64,000 bases of DNA from DATKGL01 sp035510795 (GTDB lineage: Bacteria; Patescibacteriota; Saccharimonadia; Saccharimonadales; UBA4665): positions 1 through 64,000 of the forward strand of contig DATKGL010000025.1 in assembly GCA_035510795.1 (NCBI GenBank), read 5' to 3'. The notes under the pieces were generated by a model. That model worked only from the letters and a program-made list of their open reading frames with translations, did no database searches and was not told the origin of the DNA. The first letter of the stretch is position 1. Every line of letters starts with the position of its first letter. Shown here piece after piece: positions 34,882 to 43,650 of this stretch. The position numbers and the translations under genes were made by a program.

Positions 34882-36128
34882 ATACCATCCATTCTTTCAT
34901 CTAATTGCGGCTGAGCTTCAACCAGCTCGCCGCTAAGCTGAAGATTAACCAAATTCAAATTGTTTTCGTTTAGATAGCGACTGAATAAATTATGCCAGAT
35001 CTTCTCTTGGGCGCAGCGATATACTCTTTGCTCGAACGGCAAGTCATTGACTGTGTTGAGAGCTACGTCCAACATATTCAGTGAAACCGGATAACCCCCA
35101 TCAACTAAGGCGAGATTGGCAGTATCAAGCCAAAATTCCAGTGCCGGGATATTGTTCGCCAATATTTCCTCGGCATGGGCCAAATCAATGTCTTCAGGCT
35201 GAACGTGAGGCTCAAAGATAGCCGGATGAAAAGCGTGCTTCAGCGAATCGTAATAATGCTGCAAAAACCGCCACGATAAGGTTTGACCGGCAATCTGGGC
35301 CGAGATGGACGGCTCATCGTTAACAACTTCCTTGACTTCGGCTCCGAAATCCGGCTTAACCTGCTGCAGCTTCAGGTAAGTGCTGGCACAGCGGATATTG
35401 TTGACAGCCTGAAAGATTAACAGTACCGACGTTATGGCCAGCGCCGGAACATCGGCGGCAACCGGCAGAACCAGTACTGCTCCAAGCTCCTTAACCTCGA
35501 CAATACTGTGGTGTCTGACGCCCGCTAAAACCTCAGCCGATTTCTGCCAGCGTTTAGCGCTAAGCAAATTTATCTTCAATTTTCGAGGTTCAAAATCATT
35601 AGCATGGAGGCCTTTATACTTGTCCAGAAAATTCTGCTGCCAGGATGGCGATTCAAAGATCTGAATAGCTGCAAAAATATTTTCCACCGGTTCGTGTTTA
35701 AGCATCGAATCAACCGATCGATAGCCAATCTGCTTCATCGCTTTCAACGGTGAGCTGGCTTTCAACAAACGTTTGGCGACAGGTGCCTTAAGACCAAAAC
35801 AGCTCCGGGGCAGATCAACCCGGTTGATAAATTTCTCTACCGCCACAAAAACTGCGGCCGGACTTTCGTAATCAGATAAACCTAGCGCTTCTCGAAATCT
35901 GTGCTCGTCACCCAGTAGACGAGTATTTAATACGTTGTAGAGTTCGGGGCCGCTGGTGTCAGTTGGGTCCAGTCCCAGGCTTCGGATTTTCGATTGAACT
36001 TTTTGATTGATTTCGCTACTGAGTCTGATATCTTCGCACGGCTCACCGTTGGCCCGCTCAAGTTGCTGCAGCATTAATCTAAAATCCGGCTCTTTAGCCG
36101 ATAACAGCTCCGATAACATTCTTGTCAT
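34878..36128 (-). CDS. unrecognised protein, 416 residues, in the carbon-metabolism run
   Basis: I cannot assign a family. It looks soluble and mostly alpha-helical, with no transmembrane stretch longer than the borderline LAITSVLLIFQAVNNI near 270. DPTDTSGPELYNVLNTRLLG (about 58-77) and LSAKRWQKSAEVLAGVRHH may form a substrate or partner site. The ATG at 36128 is used. An upstream in-frame TTG exists, but a promoter overlaps it. It follows the PfkB-family kinase and is coupled to the LOG-family gene. Its place suggests a role near sugar phosphate metabolism, which is inference from position only. Confidence 0.65.
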   Translation of the reverse strand: MTRMLSELLSAKEPDFRLMLQQLERANGEPCEDIRLSSEINQKVQSKIRSLGLDPTDTSGPELYNVLNTRLLGDEHRFREALGLSDYESPAAVFVAVEKFINRVDLPRSCFGLKAPVAKRLLKASSPLKAMKQIGYRSVDSMLKHEPVENIFAAIQIFESPSWQQNFLDKYKGLHANDFEPRKLKINLLSAKRWQKSAEVLAGVRHHSIVEVKELGAVLVLPVAADVPALAITSVLLIFQAVNNIRCASTYLKLQQVKPDFGAEVKEVVNDEPSISAQIAGQTLSWRFLQHYYDSLKHAFHPAIFEPHVQPEDIDLAHAEEILANNIPALEFWLDTANLALVDGGYPVSLNMLDVALNTVNDLPFEQRVYRCAQEKIWHNLFSRYLNENNLNLVNLQLSGELVEAQPQLDERMDGI

Positions 36129-36138
36129 AGCTAGTTTC

Positions 36139-36167
36139 AGATTAACACAAGCTGCTTTAAGCAGCAA
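36139..36167 (-). promoter_or_regulatory. promoter of the unrecognised gene at 34878-36128
   Basis: -35 TTGCTG (36162-36167), 17-nt spacer, -10 TAATCT (36139-36144) preceded by TG (extended -10) on the minus strand. It ends 10 nt before the ATG. Two small inverted repeats overlap it (36151-36165, GCTGCTT/AAGCAGC; 36165-36180, CAAAGC/GCTTTG). Confidence 0.55.
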
Positions 36168-36188
36168 AGCTTACGCTTTGACAAAGAG

Positions 36189-37205
36189 TTAGAATTTTTC
36201 GGCTTTATACCAGCTTGGAGCCTTCAGTAAATATTCTTCAAGCTGCTGCTCATTAAGCAAGCCAGCCTGAGTGCCGACTTTTTGTACGACCGACATCGAA
36301 TTTATCGGCGCCCATTGCAGCGCTCCCTCGATAGTGTTGCCCTTGATTAGGGCAGCGACAAACGTCGAAGCGAAAGCGTCGCCGGCGCCGGTTCGCTCAT
36401 ATGGCGGAGCAGTATCCGGGTAAAGCGGCATTTTGCAGCGGCTTGTTCCGTCACTAGCATAGGCGCCACTGGGCCCGTCAGTGACGACAACTATTTTCGG
36501 ACCGAGATCATGCAAATGATTAAGCAGATCGTTGATATCGTCATGATTACCGCCGCCAACGGTTACCGCTTCTTCGCGATTTAAAATCAGAACCTCAGTC
36601 CGTCGATAGAGCCGCGACAATCGCTGGGCGCCAGTTTCCATTTGAAATGTTCCGGGCTGAAAAGCCAGTTTAACGCTCGGGTTTGCATCCAGCCAATCGG
36701 ACACTTGGTCATGAAATTCCAGAGCATGCTGACTAACCGAGCTAAAATAAGCCCACTTGGGTGTTTCAGTCTCTCTCAGGTGCGGCCAATGATAATCATA
36801 AGCCTCATGCTTAATTAAAATTGTCCGATCGTCTCTGTACCACAAAACATAATGATAATTGCTTTTTTTATCGGGATTAATTCTGACGAACCTGGTATCA
36901 ACGCCATTATTACCGAGTGCCAGAATTATGTCGCGGCCGTACTGGTCGCCGCCGACATTAGTAACGAAGCCTGTCGCCAAACCCAGCCGAGCAAAAGCCA
37001 CGGCGGCGTTGGCAGCATTACCGGCCCCTTCGATGACCTCTGCGTGGTCAAAGGGCAACTTTGTCGCATAATGCATCGCCAGCCATTTTCCCTGTTCATC
37101 TTCGTAGGTCCGGGCTTGATCATCTAGTAATCTTATATAGGCATCAGTGTCAGTATCGCCTATGCTGATTACTTCAAATTTTATCGGCCCACCACTATCG
37201 TCCAT
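36189..37205 (-). CDS. PfkB-family carbohydrate kinase
   Basis: The 338-residue kinase is of the ribokinase/PfkB fold. GAGNAANAAVAFARLG is the N-terminal signature and RTGAGDAFASTFVAAL the C-terminal one with the catalytic Asp (GAGD anion hole). It phosphorylates a sugar or nucleoside with ATP. Its position right after class II aldolase and transketolase raises the possibility that it makes fructose-1,6-bisphosphate, replacing PfkA, but ribose or another sugar is equally possible. The ATG at 37205 has GGAG upstream; a TTG at 37247 lies too close to the aldolase stop to be convincing. Confidence 0.85.
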   Translation of the reverse strand: MDDSGGPIKFEVISIGDTDTDAYIRLLDDQARTYEDEQGKWLAMHYATKLPFDHAEVIEGAGNAANAAVAFARLGLATGFVTNVGGDQYGRDIILALGNNGVDTRFVRINPDKKSNYHYVLWYRDDRTILIKHEAYDYHWPHLRETETPKWAYFSSVSQHALEFHDQVSDWLDANPSVKLAFQPGTFQMETGAQRLSRLYRRTEVLILNREEAVTVGGGNHDDINDLLNHLHDLGPKIVVVTDGPSGAYASDGTSRCKMPLYPDTAPPYERTGAGDAFASTFVAALIKGNTIEGALQWAPINSMSVVQKVGTQAGLLNEQQLEEYLLKAPSWYKAEKF

Positions 37206-37248
37206 GTTTATGCTTTCTCCGTCATTTTCCCATAACCCTGAGAGCAAA

Positions 37249-38160
37249 TCAAACTATTGCTTTCCCGGACGAATTAAAGCTTTCCAGCTTTTCCTCGACT
37301 ACTGCCTGGACGGCATCGATTACTTTATCCATAAGTTTTACTACCGCGTATTCGCTGGGATTTTCAGCTAGCATCTGTTCGAGGGTTTTACGGTATGCCA
37401 CTCGCATGTCTGAATTGATATTTATCTTACTGACGCCGATCTTTACGGCATCGACAAAATAATGGCCCGGGGTACCGCTGCCGCCATGGAGACTAAGATT
37501 GCAGCTAATGGCTTCCCTAACGCGAGCCAGAAGATCGAGATCCAGTATTTTTGGAACCGGGTATTTGCCGTGCAGATTGCCGACTTGAACGGCAAAAGTG
37601 TCAATCCCGGTTTGTGCCACGAAGTCAGCCGCACCTTCCGGAGTTGTGTTATATTTTTTGACTTCTTCGTAATCGATTGGTTCGGTATGCAAATTCGACG
37701 ATCCCATAAAATACCGTTCTTCGGCTTCGACGAGAGCGCCTGTCAGCTTGGCGTAGGCGACTATCTCTCTTGTTTTTTCTATGATTTCCTCTCTCGATGC
37801 ATCATGGTTCGCTTGCGAGATATCAATATGGATAAACTCAAAACCGGCTTCAATACCAGCCTTAGCCGCTTCAACGGATGGAGAATGATCGAGGTTGATA
37901 TAAACTTCGATGCCGTATTCAATCTTAAAGTTGTCAACCATGTCCCGGACGTTATCCAGCCCGATCGAGTCGACTTCCTGCTGGCTAACCTCAACCAGAA
38001 CCGGGGTTTTTTTGCTGGCAGCCGCCCGGGCAACTGCTTTCAAGGTCGATTCGTCGTCGAGGTTAAAAGCCCCCAGGGCAAAATGTTCCTGCCTAGTTCT
38101 CTCGAAGGCATTACGTGCTTTCTGGCAGTTTTGTCTGATCTGGTTAAGCGTAAGGGGCAT
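37249..38160 (-). CDS. class II fructose-bisphosphate aldolase (FbaA/GatY/KbaY family)
   Basis: The 303-residue zinc aldolase has its three metal histidines in INLDHSPSVE, VGNLHGKYP and SLHGGSGTPG. The phosphate-binding GVSKININSDMR is also intact. The family interconverts fructose-1,6-bisphosphate with triose phosphates, or tagatose-bisphosphate in GatY/KbaY. The exact substrate cannot be told. The usual EGELG motif reads EAEERY. It follows transketolase C with its own -35/-10 close to the ATG. Confidence 0.92.
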   Translation of the reverse strand: MPLTLNQIRQNCQKARNAFERTRQEHFALGAFNLDDESTLKAVARAAASKKTPVLVEVSQQEVDSIGLDNVRDMVDNFKIEYGIEVYINLDHSPSVEAAKAGIEAGFEFIHIDISQANHDASREEIIEKTREIVAYAKLTGALVEAEERYFMGSSNLHTEPIDYEEVKKYNTTPEGAADFVAQTGIDTFAVQVGNLHGKYPVPKILDLDLLARVREAISCNLSLHGGSGTPGHYFVDAVKIGVSKININSDMRVAYRKTLEQMLAENPSEYAVVKLMDKVIDAVQAVVEEKLESFNSSGKAIV

Positions 38161-38166
38161 GATTTT

Positions 38167-38195
38167 ATTCTAACGTTTTGGTGGCCTTATACCAA
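38167..38195 (-). promoter_or_regulatory. promoter of the aldolase gene, leaderless
   Basis: -35 TTGGTA (38190-38195), 17-nt spacer, -10 TAGAAT (38167-38172) on the minus strand, ending 6 nt before the ATG. The same -35 sequence and spacing occur upstream of the AbrB-type gene at 46675. Confidence 0.6.
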
Positions 38196-38200
38196 ATAAT

Positions 38201-39175
38201 CTAACTGAGCAGTAAATGTGCCGCCATTCTAATGTGGGCGGCATCCAAACTGAAATGAGACATCAGCTCATCGGCCCGCCCGGATTCGCCAAAATGATCA
38301 TTCATGCCAATCCGCTTTAGTTTGGTCGGCTCTTCTTCTGAAAGCAACTCTGCTATCGCCCCTCCCAGACCACCGTTAATTTGACCTTCCTCAATTGTAA
38401 TTACCGCTTTGGTTTTTCTAACGCTATCAAGAATAACTTCGTTGTCCAGGGGTTTAACTGTCGGCACGTGGATAACTTCAGCAGAAATGCTGTCTTGTTC
38501 CAGCAGCTGGGCAGCGATTAAGGCATGAAAGGTCATTGTACCGGTCGCGATCAGGCTAATGTCCTTCCCTTCGGCATAAATATATGCTCGACCGATCTGG
38601 AAAGGTGTCTTATTGGTAGTTATAACCGGCGTGGCTTCACGAGCTAAACGCATATAATTCGGCCTCTCATCGTGAGCCATGGCTATGGTTGCCCGTTGCG
38701 CCTCCAAACTATCAGCCGGCGCGATTACGACCATGTTGGGTAAAACCCTCATTAAAGCCAGGTCTTCCAGCATCTGATGAGTAGCTCCATCCGGACCGAC
38801 ATTAATACCAGTATGCGAGCCAATAATTTTTACCGGTTGGTTATTTATACATACCGTTGTCCGAATTTGCTCCCAGTTGCGGCCGGGACTAAACACCGCG
38901 TAGGAGCTGACAAACGGGATCTTGCCCATAGCCGCCAGTCCCGAGCCGACCGTCACCAGATCCTGTTCGGCCACACCGACTTGGACAAATCTCTCCGGGA
39001 AAGCATTTTTAAACAAGCTCATTTGCGTTGAATCGGTTAAGTCAGCACAAACAGCGACGACTTGTTCATTATCCTGACCAGCCAGCAGTAGCCCTCGTCC
39101 AAACCCCAGGCGGATTGGTTCCTTCATAAGGTCATCGGCCGTTATGTCGACCACTAAATTCAATCCAACCGGCAT
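38201..39175 (-). CDS. transketolase, C-terminal (pyrimidine-binding/swivel) subunit
   Basis: The 324-residue protein corresponds to the PYR and C domains of transketolase: SYAVFSPGRNWEQIRTTVC, HTGINVGPDGATHQMLED (Glu that activates TPP is in the DGATHQ region) and the C-terminal fold with ITIEEGQINGGLGGAIAEL. Together with the N-subunit gene just upstream it forms the full enzyme, which moves two-carbon units between pentose and hexose phosphates. It starts 2 nt after the N-subunit stop. Split transketolases are known in archaea and many CPR bacteria. Confidence 0.93.
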   Translation of the reverse strand: MPVGLNLVVDITADDLMKEPIRLGFGRGLLLAGQDNEQVVAVCADLTDSTQMSLFKNAFPERFVQVGVAEQDLVTVGSGLAAMGKIPFVSSYAVFSPGRNWEQIRTTVCINNQPVKIIGSHTGINVGPDGATHQMLEDLALMRVLPNMVVIAPADSLEAQRATIAMAHDERPNYMRLAREATPVITTNKTPFQIGRAYIYAEGKDISLIATGTMTFHALIAAQLLEQDSISAEVIHVPTVKPLDNEVILDSVRKTKAVITIEEGQINGGLGGAIAELLSEEEPTKLKRIGMNDHFGESGRADELMSHFSLDAAHIRMAAHLLLS

Positions 39176-39177
39176 AA

Positions 39178-40038
39178 CTAGTCCGCCTCGCTTATAATCT
39201 TACCCTTTAGTGTTCTGAGCTCTTTCAGCGCCAACTTAGCCTGCTCGTCGCTTGGGACATTACCGTGCCAGTGAAAATCATATTCCATAAAGTCAACACC
39301 CTTGCCCGGTACGGTGTGGGCGATCAAGACAACCGGCTTCTCGACAATCGAGCGGCCCATGGCGCAAGCGTTGATTATTTCTTCCATATTGTTGCCATCT
39401 ATCTCGATGACGTGCCAGCCGAAACTGGCCCATTTTGCCGGCAAATCTTCAAGCGGCATAACTTCTTCGGTTAAACCGTCGAGTTGAATATTATTACGGT
39501 CAACTATAGCAATAATATTATTCAGCCGATACTTGGCGGCCAGCATGGCGGCCTCCCAGACATTACCTTCATCCAGTTCGCCGTCTCCCATAATCACATA
39601 TATCCAGCGCCGAGCGGTTTTATCCATTCTCATCGCCAACGACATACCGCAAGCTTGGCTCAATCCGCAGCCCAGCGGACCGCTGGTAGTTTCCAGCCCC
39701 GGCAGGCGCTGGCGTTCCGGATGACCCTGCAAGCGTGAACCGAGCTGACTGAGAGTCATTAGCTCGTCACGGGGAAAATATCCGGCATGAGCCATTGCCG
39801 CGTACTGGCCCGGAACAGTATGGCCATTGCTGAGAATTAAAATATCGCGTTCCGGCCAATCTGGTTTTTTAGGGTCGTGCTTTAAGATGTCAAAATAAAG
39901 TGCCGTGAAAATGTCGGCCAAGCCAAGCGACCCTGCTGAATGACCGCTGCCGGCATGTTCCAGCATCCGGATAATATCCTCCCGAATGGCCTCGGCTTGT
40001 AGTTTGAGCTCTTCAATTGACAGTGTCGGTTGGGTCAT
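39178..40038 (-). CDS. transketolase, N-terminal (TPP-binding) subunit
   Basis: The 286-residue protein has the TPP pyrophosphate domain of transketolase. GDGELDEGNVWEAA carries the GDG...N magnesium motif, followed by NNIIAIVDRNNIQLDG. The substrate-site histidine region is GHSAGSLGLADIF, and GLETTSGPLGCGLSQA lies near 105. It pairs with the C subunit at 38201-39175. An ATG at 40038 with AGGTG 6 nt upstream is preferred to the GTG at 40047. It overlaps the rpe stop by 26 nt. Confidence 0.93.
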   Translation of the reverse strand: MTQPTLSIEELKLQAEAIREDIIRMLEHAGSGHSAGSLGLADIFTALYFDILKHDPKKPDWPERDILILSNGHTVPGQYAAMAHAGYFPRDELMTLSQLGSRLQGHPERQRLPGLETTSGPLGCGLSQACGMSLAMRMDKTARRWIYVIMGDGELDEGNVWEAAMLAAKYRLNNIIAIVDRNNIQLDGLTEEVMPLEDLPAKWASFGWHVIEIDGNNMEEIINACAMGRSIVEKPVVLIAHTVPGKGVDFMEYDFHWHGNVPSDEQAKLALKELRTLKGKIISEAD

Positions 40039-40672
40039 GATGAACACCTATAATTCTCTCAAGTTTAGCATAAGCCTGATAAGGGTCCTCAGCCTGACTG
40101 ATTGCACTGCCAATATTAATGACATCGACACCTCCATTAACAAGCGCCATGACATTATTCTCGTTGGCGCCCCCGTCCCAGCCAATTTCCAGCTGCGGTT
40201 TAATTTGACGGAGCTGATTAACTTTAGCCAACAGATTAAGATCTGCCGTGCCGCCGTAATGCCCGAGATTGCCGGAAAATATTAAAACGTGGTCGATGTA
40301 ATCAATAGCACCAAGTATGTCATCGACTGGAGTAGCCGGTAACAAAGCTACGCCGACTTCGATGCCGTGGTGGTGAAGCTGCTCCGATAATGGGACGAAG
40401 TCCCCGCCTGCCTCGCTATGGATAATCACCAGTTGCGGGCCGAGCGAGATACACTGGTTCGCCAGGGCTGCCGGATTAGCGTACATGACGTGCAGATCAA
40501 CCCTAACATTAGCCGGCCACCAAGTTTGATCAGCGGTTATCGTCTGGATCGGCGCGAACCGCCCGTCAGTCAGGTCAATATGGAGACGAGGGGCAAACCA
40601 CAGTCGCTGCATCGCTAATTTATACTGGTCTGGTCTCGATGCTAAAATCGTTGGGCAAATTTCGGCAGACAT
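40013..40672 (-). CDS. rpe: ribulose-phosphate 3-epimerase family protein
   Basis: The 219-residue TIM barrel interconverts ribulose-5-phosphate and xylulose-5-phosphate. Metal ligands of Rpe are retained: His and Asp in RLHIDLTDGRF, His in DLHVMYANP, and Asp in GWDGGANENN. The loops differ from textbook Rpe (LTDG rather than VMDG, SEAGG rather than xEA), so the sequence is divergent but probably active. The ATG at 40672 follows the rpiB stop by one nucleotide. An upstream in-frame ATG inside rpiB is less likely. Confidence 0.85.
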   Translation of the reverse strand: MSAEICPTILASRPDQYKLAMQRLWFAPRLHIDLTDGRFAPIQTITADQTWWPANVRVDLHVMYANPAALANQCISLGPQLVIIHSEAGGDFVPLSEQLHHHGIEVGVALLPATPVDDILGAIDYIDHVLIFSGNLGHYGGTADLNLLAKVNQLRQIKPQLEIGWDGGANENNVMALVNGGVDVINIGSAISQAEDPYQAYAKLERIIGVHHDPTDTVN

Positions 40673-40673
40673 T

Positions 40674-41123
40674 TTATGAGCCAAACTCGTCCATTGCCGC
40701 AAGGCGACGTTTAAAGCGGGGGGCGCCGGCAAAGTCCGTCGTTAGCCAAGTCTGAATAATCAGTCCGATTTCACTATCGCTAACGGCGGCGGCCGGCAGG
40801 CACAGTACATTACTGTCATCATCATTGCGGGCTAATCTCGCCTCGTCACGACTCCAGACCAAGCTAGCCCTGATACCCTTAAAGCGATTCGCGAACATGC
40901 TCATACCCTGCCCGCTGCCACAAATCAGAATTCCACGCGGGTCGGGGTCATTACTGGTCAGGACAGCCCCGACTACTAACTTGGCATAATCCGGAAAGTT
41001 GTCTTCCGGCTCCATCTTTTTATTGCCTTTGTCGACAACTTCAAAACCCTGTCGAACAAGGTCTTTAATCAAGTCGGCTTTGAGATGGAACCCCTGATGA
41101 TCAGCCCCGATGTAAATTTTCAT
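40674..41123 (-). CDS. rpiB: ribose 5-phosphate isomerase B
   Basis: The 149-residue RpiB/LacAB-fold protein begins MKIYIGADHQGFHLKAD. The active-site region is ICGSGQGMSMFANRFKGIRA, containing the general base Cys. It interconverts ribose-5-phosphate and ribulose-5-phosphate in the non-oxidative pentose phosphate pathway. It lies 5 nt after gap and one nucleotide before rpe, in a pentose phosphate operon. Confidence 0.95.
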   Translation of the reverse strand: MKIYIGADHQGFHLKADLIKDLVRQGFEVVDKGNKKMEPEDNFPDYAKLVVGAVLTSNDPDPRGILICGSGQGMSMFANRFKGIRASLVWSRDEARLARNDDDSNVLCLPAAAVSDSEIGLIIQTWLTTDFAGAPRFKRRLAAMDEFGS

Positions 41124-41128
41124 ATGTT

Positions 41129-42172
41129 TTATTGATGGACCTGGCTGTGGTCCTCGCTTACATGAAGCGCCTTACCGGTATCAGCCACAACTTCGACTAA
41201 GCGATTACTGTAGCCCCATTCATTGTCGTACCAGGCGACGACCTTCAGCATGTTGCCGGCGACAACCGACGTCAACTTCAGATCAACAATCGCTGAATGG
41301 CTATTACCAATAAAATCACTGCTGACAAGTTCTTCGTCAGTAACTGCCAATATACCTTGATAGAAAGGCTCACCGGCCGCTTTTTTGAAAGCTTCGTTAA
41401 CTTCTTCAACTGTCACGTCGCGCTTTGTCATAATAACGAAGTCGCTTAATGAAACGACCGGGGTTGGTACTCTGACCGACAAACCGCCAAAAATACCTTT
41501 TAGAACAGGTAACGCCTGAGCGGCGGCAACCGAAGCGCCAGTAGTTGTCGGAACGATATTTTCCGCTGCCGCCCGGGCTTCTCGTAAGTCTTTGGCTGGA
41601 GCATCTTGCAGGCGCTGGCTAGCTGTATAGCTATGAACCGTTGTCATCATAGCCTTATCAATGCCAAAATTATTTTCAATTACTGCCGCAACCGGAGTAA
41701 TGCAGTTTGTTGTGCACGAAGCATTGCTTATTATTCTTCCTTTGGCCCCGTATATTTGATCATCATTGACTCCGAGGACTATCGTCGTAACGCCTTCACC
41801 CTTAGCTGGAGCAGATATAACCACTTTCTTAGCCCCGGCATTAATATGCGCCTGGGCTTTATCTGCCTCGACAAATAAACCCGTTGATTCTATTACGACG
41901 TCAACATTATTGTCTCTCCACGGGAGAGCGGCCGGATCTTTTTCGGCCAGAACTTTTATCGGTTTGCCGTCGACAATGATATTAGTTTCATCAAAGCCGA
42001 CCTTTTTCTGATACTCGCCATATGTAGAATCATGCTTAAGCAGGTGCGCCAAAGTTTTCGTGTCGGTCAGATCGTTGATGGCAACGATTTCAATATCATC
42101 CCTGTCAAATGCAATTTTAAAAGCGTTCCGGCCAATCCGGCCAAATCCATTAATAGCCACCCTAGTTTTCAT
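41129..42172 (-). CDS. gap: glyceraldehyde-3-phosphate dehydrogenase (NAD type)
   Basis: The 347-residue enzyme has the glycolytic GAPDH layout. VAINGFGRIGRNAFK is the NAD-binding start, and IVAINDLTD with Asp at the adenosine-ribose site favours NAD. SNASCTTNC carries the catalytic Cys. VHSYTASQRLQDAP contains the catalytic His. It oxidises glyceraldehyde-3-phosphate to 1,3-bisphosphoglycerate. AAGGAAA lies 5-6 nt before the ATG, and a TACAAT -10 candidate lies upstream in the 148-bp gap to ppa. Confidence 0.98.
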   Translation of the reverse strand: MKTRVAINGFGRIGRNAFKIAFDRDDIEIVAINDLTDTKTLAHLLKHDSTYGEYQKKVGFDETNIIVDGKPIKVLAEKDPAALPWRDNNVDVVIESTGLFVEADKAQAHINAGAKKVVISAPAKGEGVTTIVLGVNDDQIYGAKGRIISNASCTTNCITPVAAVIENNFGIDKAMMTTVHSYTASQRLQDAPAKDLREARAAAENIVPTTTGASVAAAQALPVLKGIFGGLSVRVPTPVVSLSDFVIMTKRDVTVEEVNEAFKKAAGEPFYQGILAVTDEELVSSDFIGNSHSAIVDLKLTSVVAGNMLKVVAWYDNEWGYSNRLVEVVADTGKALHVSEDHSQVHQ

Positions 42173-42320
42173 GTAGATTTCCTTGCTTAAGTCTTAACTT
42201 TCCCTGACTGTATTGTAAAAGCATAAGCGGACTGATGCAACTAAAGGATGTCAGATTTTGGAATAGAAGTTCAGCTGTTCAGAGTATTGACGGCATCAGT
42301 TAGCCCTAGTCTTTAGTGAT

Positions 42321-42863
42321 TTAGGATTGGGAATTATGCTGCTGATAACGGTTAATCGAGGCTTCAATGATTTGTTTGGCGGCGGCAATATCGCCCCAGC
42401 CCAGAACTTTTGTGGTACCCGGTTTTTTTAAATCTTTATAGTGTGCAAAATGATGTTCGATCTGGTTTTTCAAACCCGGCGTCAGGTTGTCGAGACTAGT
42501 GACGGCATCATTGGTTTGCCGGTCATCAGCAACAACTCCTATTATCTTATGATCCATATCCCCGCCGTCTTCAAAATTCAGAACACCGATGATCTTCATC
42601 TCCACCCAGACTCCGGTTGGAATCGATTCGTCAGTTACTATCAGGGTGTCAAGCTCATCGCCATCTTCATCCAAAGTTTTCGGAATAAAGCCATAGTTGG
42701 CCGGTTTGGCGAAAATAACAGGCTCGACGCGGTCAATCTTAAAAATACCTTCGTCGCGCTTCCACTCGATTTTATTAGATGATCCTTTGGAGATTTCTAC
42801 GATTGTATTGACTAAACCGTTTTGGTAATCCCCAACGTCAAGAATTTGATTATAATCAGTCAT
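42321..42863 (-). CDS. ppa: inorganic pyrophosphatase, family I
   Basis: The 180-residue family I enzyme hydrolyses pyrophosphate. The signature metal site is DEDGDELDTLIV (D-x-D-x-x-D), with PANYGFIPKTL before it and VVADDRQT later. ACGAGGAA lies 4-5 nt before the ATG. It begins the long minus-strand metabolic run and is divergent from the flavoprotein gene at 42923 with a 59-bp gap. Confidence 0.97.
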   Translation of the reverse strand: MTDYNQILDVGDYQNGLVNTIVEISKGSSNKIEWKRDEGIFKIDRVEPVIFAKPANYGFIPKTLDEDGDELDTLIVTDESIPTGVWVEMKIIGVLNFEDGGDMDHKIIGVVADDRQTNDAVTSLDNLTPGLKNQIEHHFAHYKDLKKPGTTKVLGWGDIAAAKQIIEASINRYQQHNSQS

Positions 42864-42922
42864 AGTATTCCTCGTTTTCGCTTACGTGACCTATTGTACA
42901 CTAATCAGAGAGAGAATTGATT

Positions 42923-43627
42923 ATGAAAGCAGCTCTGGTACGAAGCCATAAAGAAGCACCTGATATTTTTACCTTTTGGCTAAGGCCCGAGGGGCCGGTC
43001 GACTATATTGCCGGCCAGTTTGTTGAAATCAATATACCCCACCATCTCCCGGATGACCGGGGCAGCAAACGCTGGTTTACTCTCAGCAGCTCACCAACTG
43101 ATGCTCCGCTTATCAGCATTACCACTAAAATTGCCGTAAAATCGAGCAGCTTTAAGCGGGCTTTGGTGCACTTAAAAGCCGGGGACGAGGTTTATGTCAG
43201 CAGCGCCATGGGAGATTTCGTCTTACCCAAGCAGTCTGAACGCCCAGTAGTCTTTATCGCCGGCGGAATCGGCATCACACCCTTTCACAGCATAATTAAG
43301 TGGTTAAACAAAACTAAGCAGGTACGTGATATTACTTTTATCTATAGCGTTAGCAACGAGAAGGAAATAATCTTTCAGAAATTATTTGAACGCTATGGCA
43401 TGAAACGGATTATAGTAGTCGCCCAACCAACCCCAGACTGGACTGGTCTAACTGGACGGCTTAATGGGAGCAGGATTCTAGAGCTGGCTCAGCCGAAAGA
43501 AGACAGTCTGATTTATGTCGCCGGACCAGAGCCGATGACCGAAACTCTAGCCAAGGAATTGATAAACTTGTCTGTTGACGAGCGGCGGCTGGTAACAGAT
43601 TTCTTCCCGGGGTATCCTCAGATTTAA
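42923..43627 (+). CDS. ferredoxin/flavodoxin reductase-like FAD/NAD(P) oxidoreductase
   Basis: The 234-residue protein has an FAD-binding barrel (KRWFTLSSSP carries the FAD RxxS motif at about 51-60), then an NAD(P) domain with VFIAGGIGITPFHSI and a C-terminal YVAGPEPMTE. There is no iron-sulfur or haem domain, so the electron partner must be another protein. Similar proteins serve as NADH-dependent reductases. The ATG at 42923 with GAGAGAG upstream is chosen over the TTG two codons earlier. Confidence 0.85.
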   Translation: MKAALVRSHKEAPDIFTFWLRPEGPVDYIAGQFVEINIPHHLPDDRGSKRWFTLSSSPTDAPLISITTKIAVKSSSFKRALVHLKAGDEVYVSSAMGDFVLPKQSERPVVFIAGGIGITPFHSIIKWLNKTKQVRDITFIYSVSNEKEIIFQKLFERYGMKRIIVVAQPTPDWTGLTGRLNGSRILELAQPKEDSLIYVAGPEPMTETLAKELINLSVDERRLVTDFFPGYPQI

Positions 43628-43650
43628 ACGTCCGGTAACTTTTTCTACGA

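Noticed and set aside
36151..36180. Terminator after the PfkB kinase gene
   Set aside because: Two small hairpins are present but no U-run follows, and a promoter for the next gene overlaps them.
37462..38199. 245-codon open frame on the plus strand
   Set aside because: It is antisense to the class II aldolase, whose metal histidines are intact; the frame is a shadow of its codon pattern.
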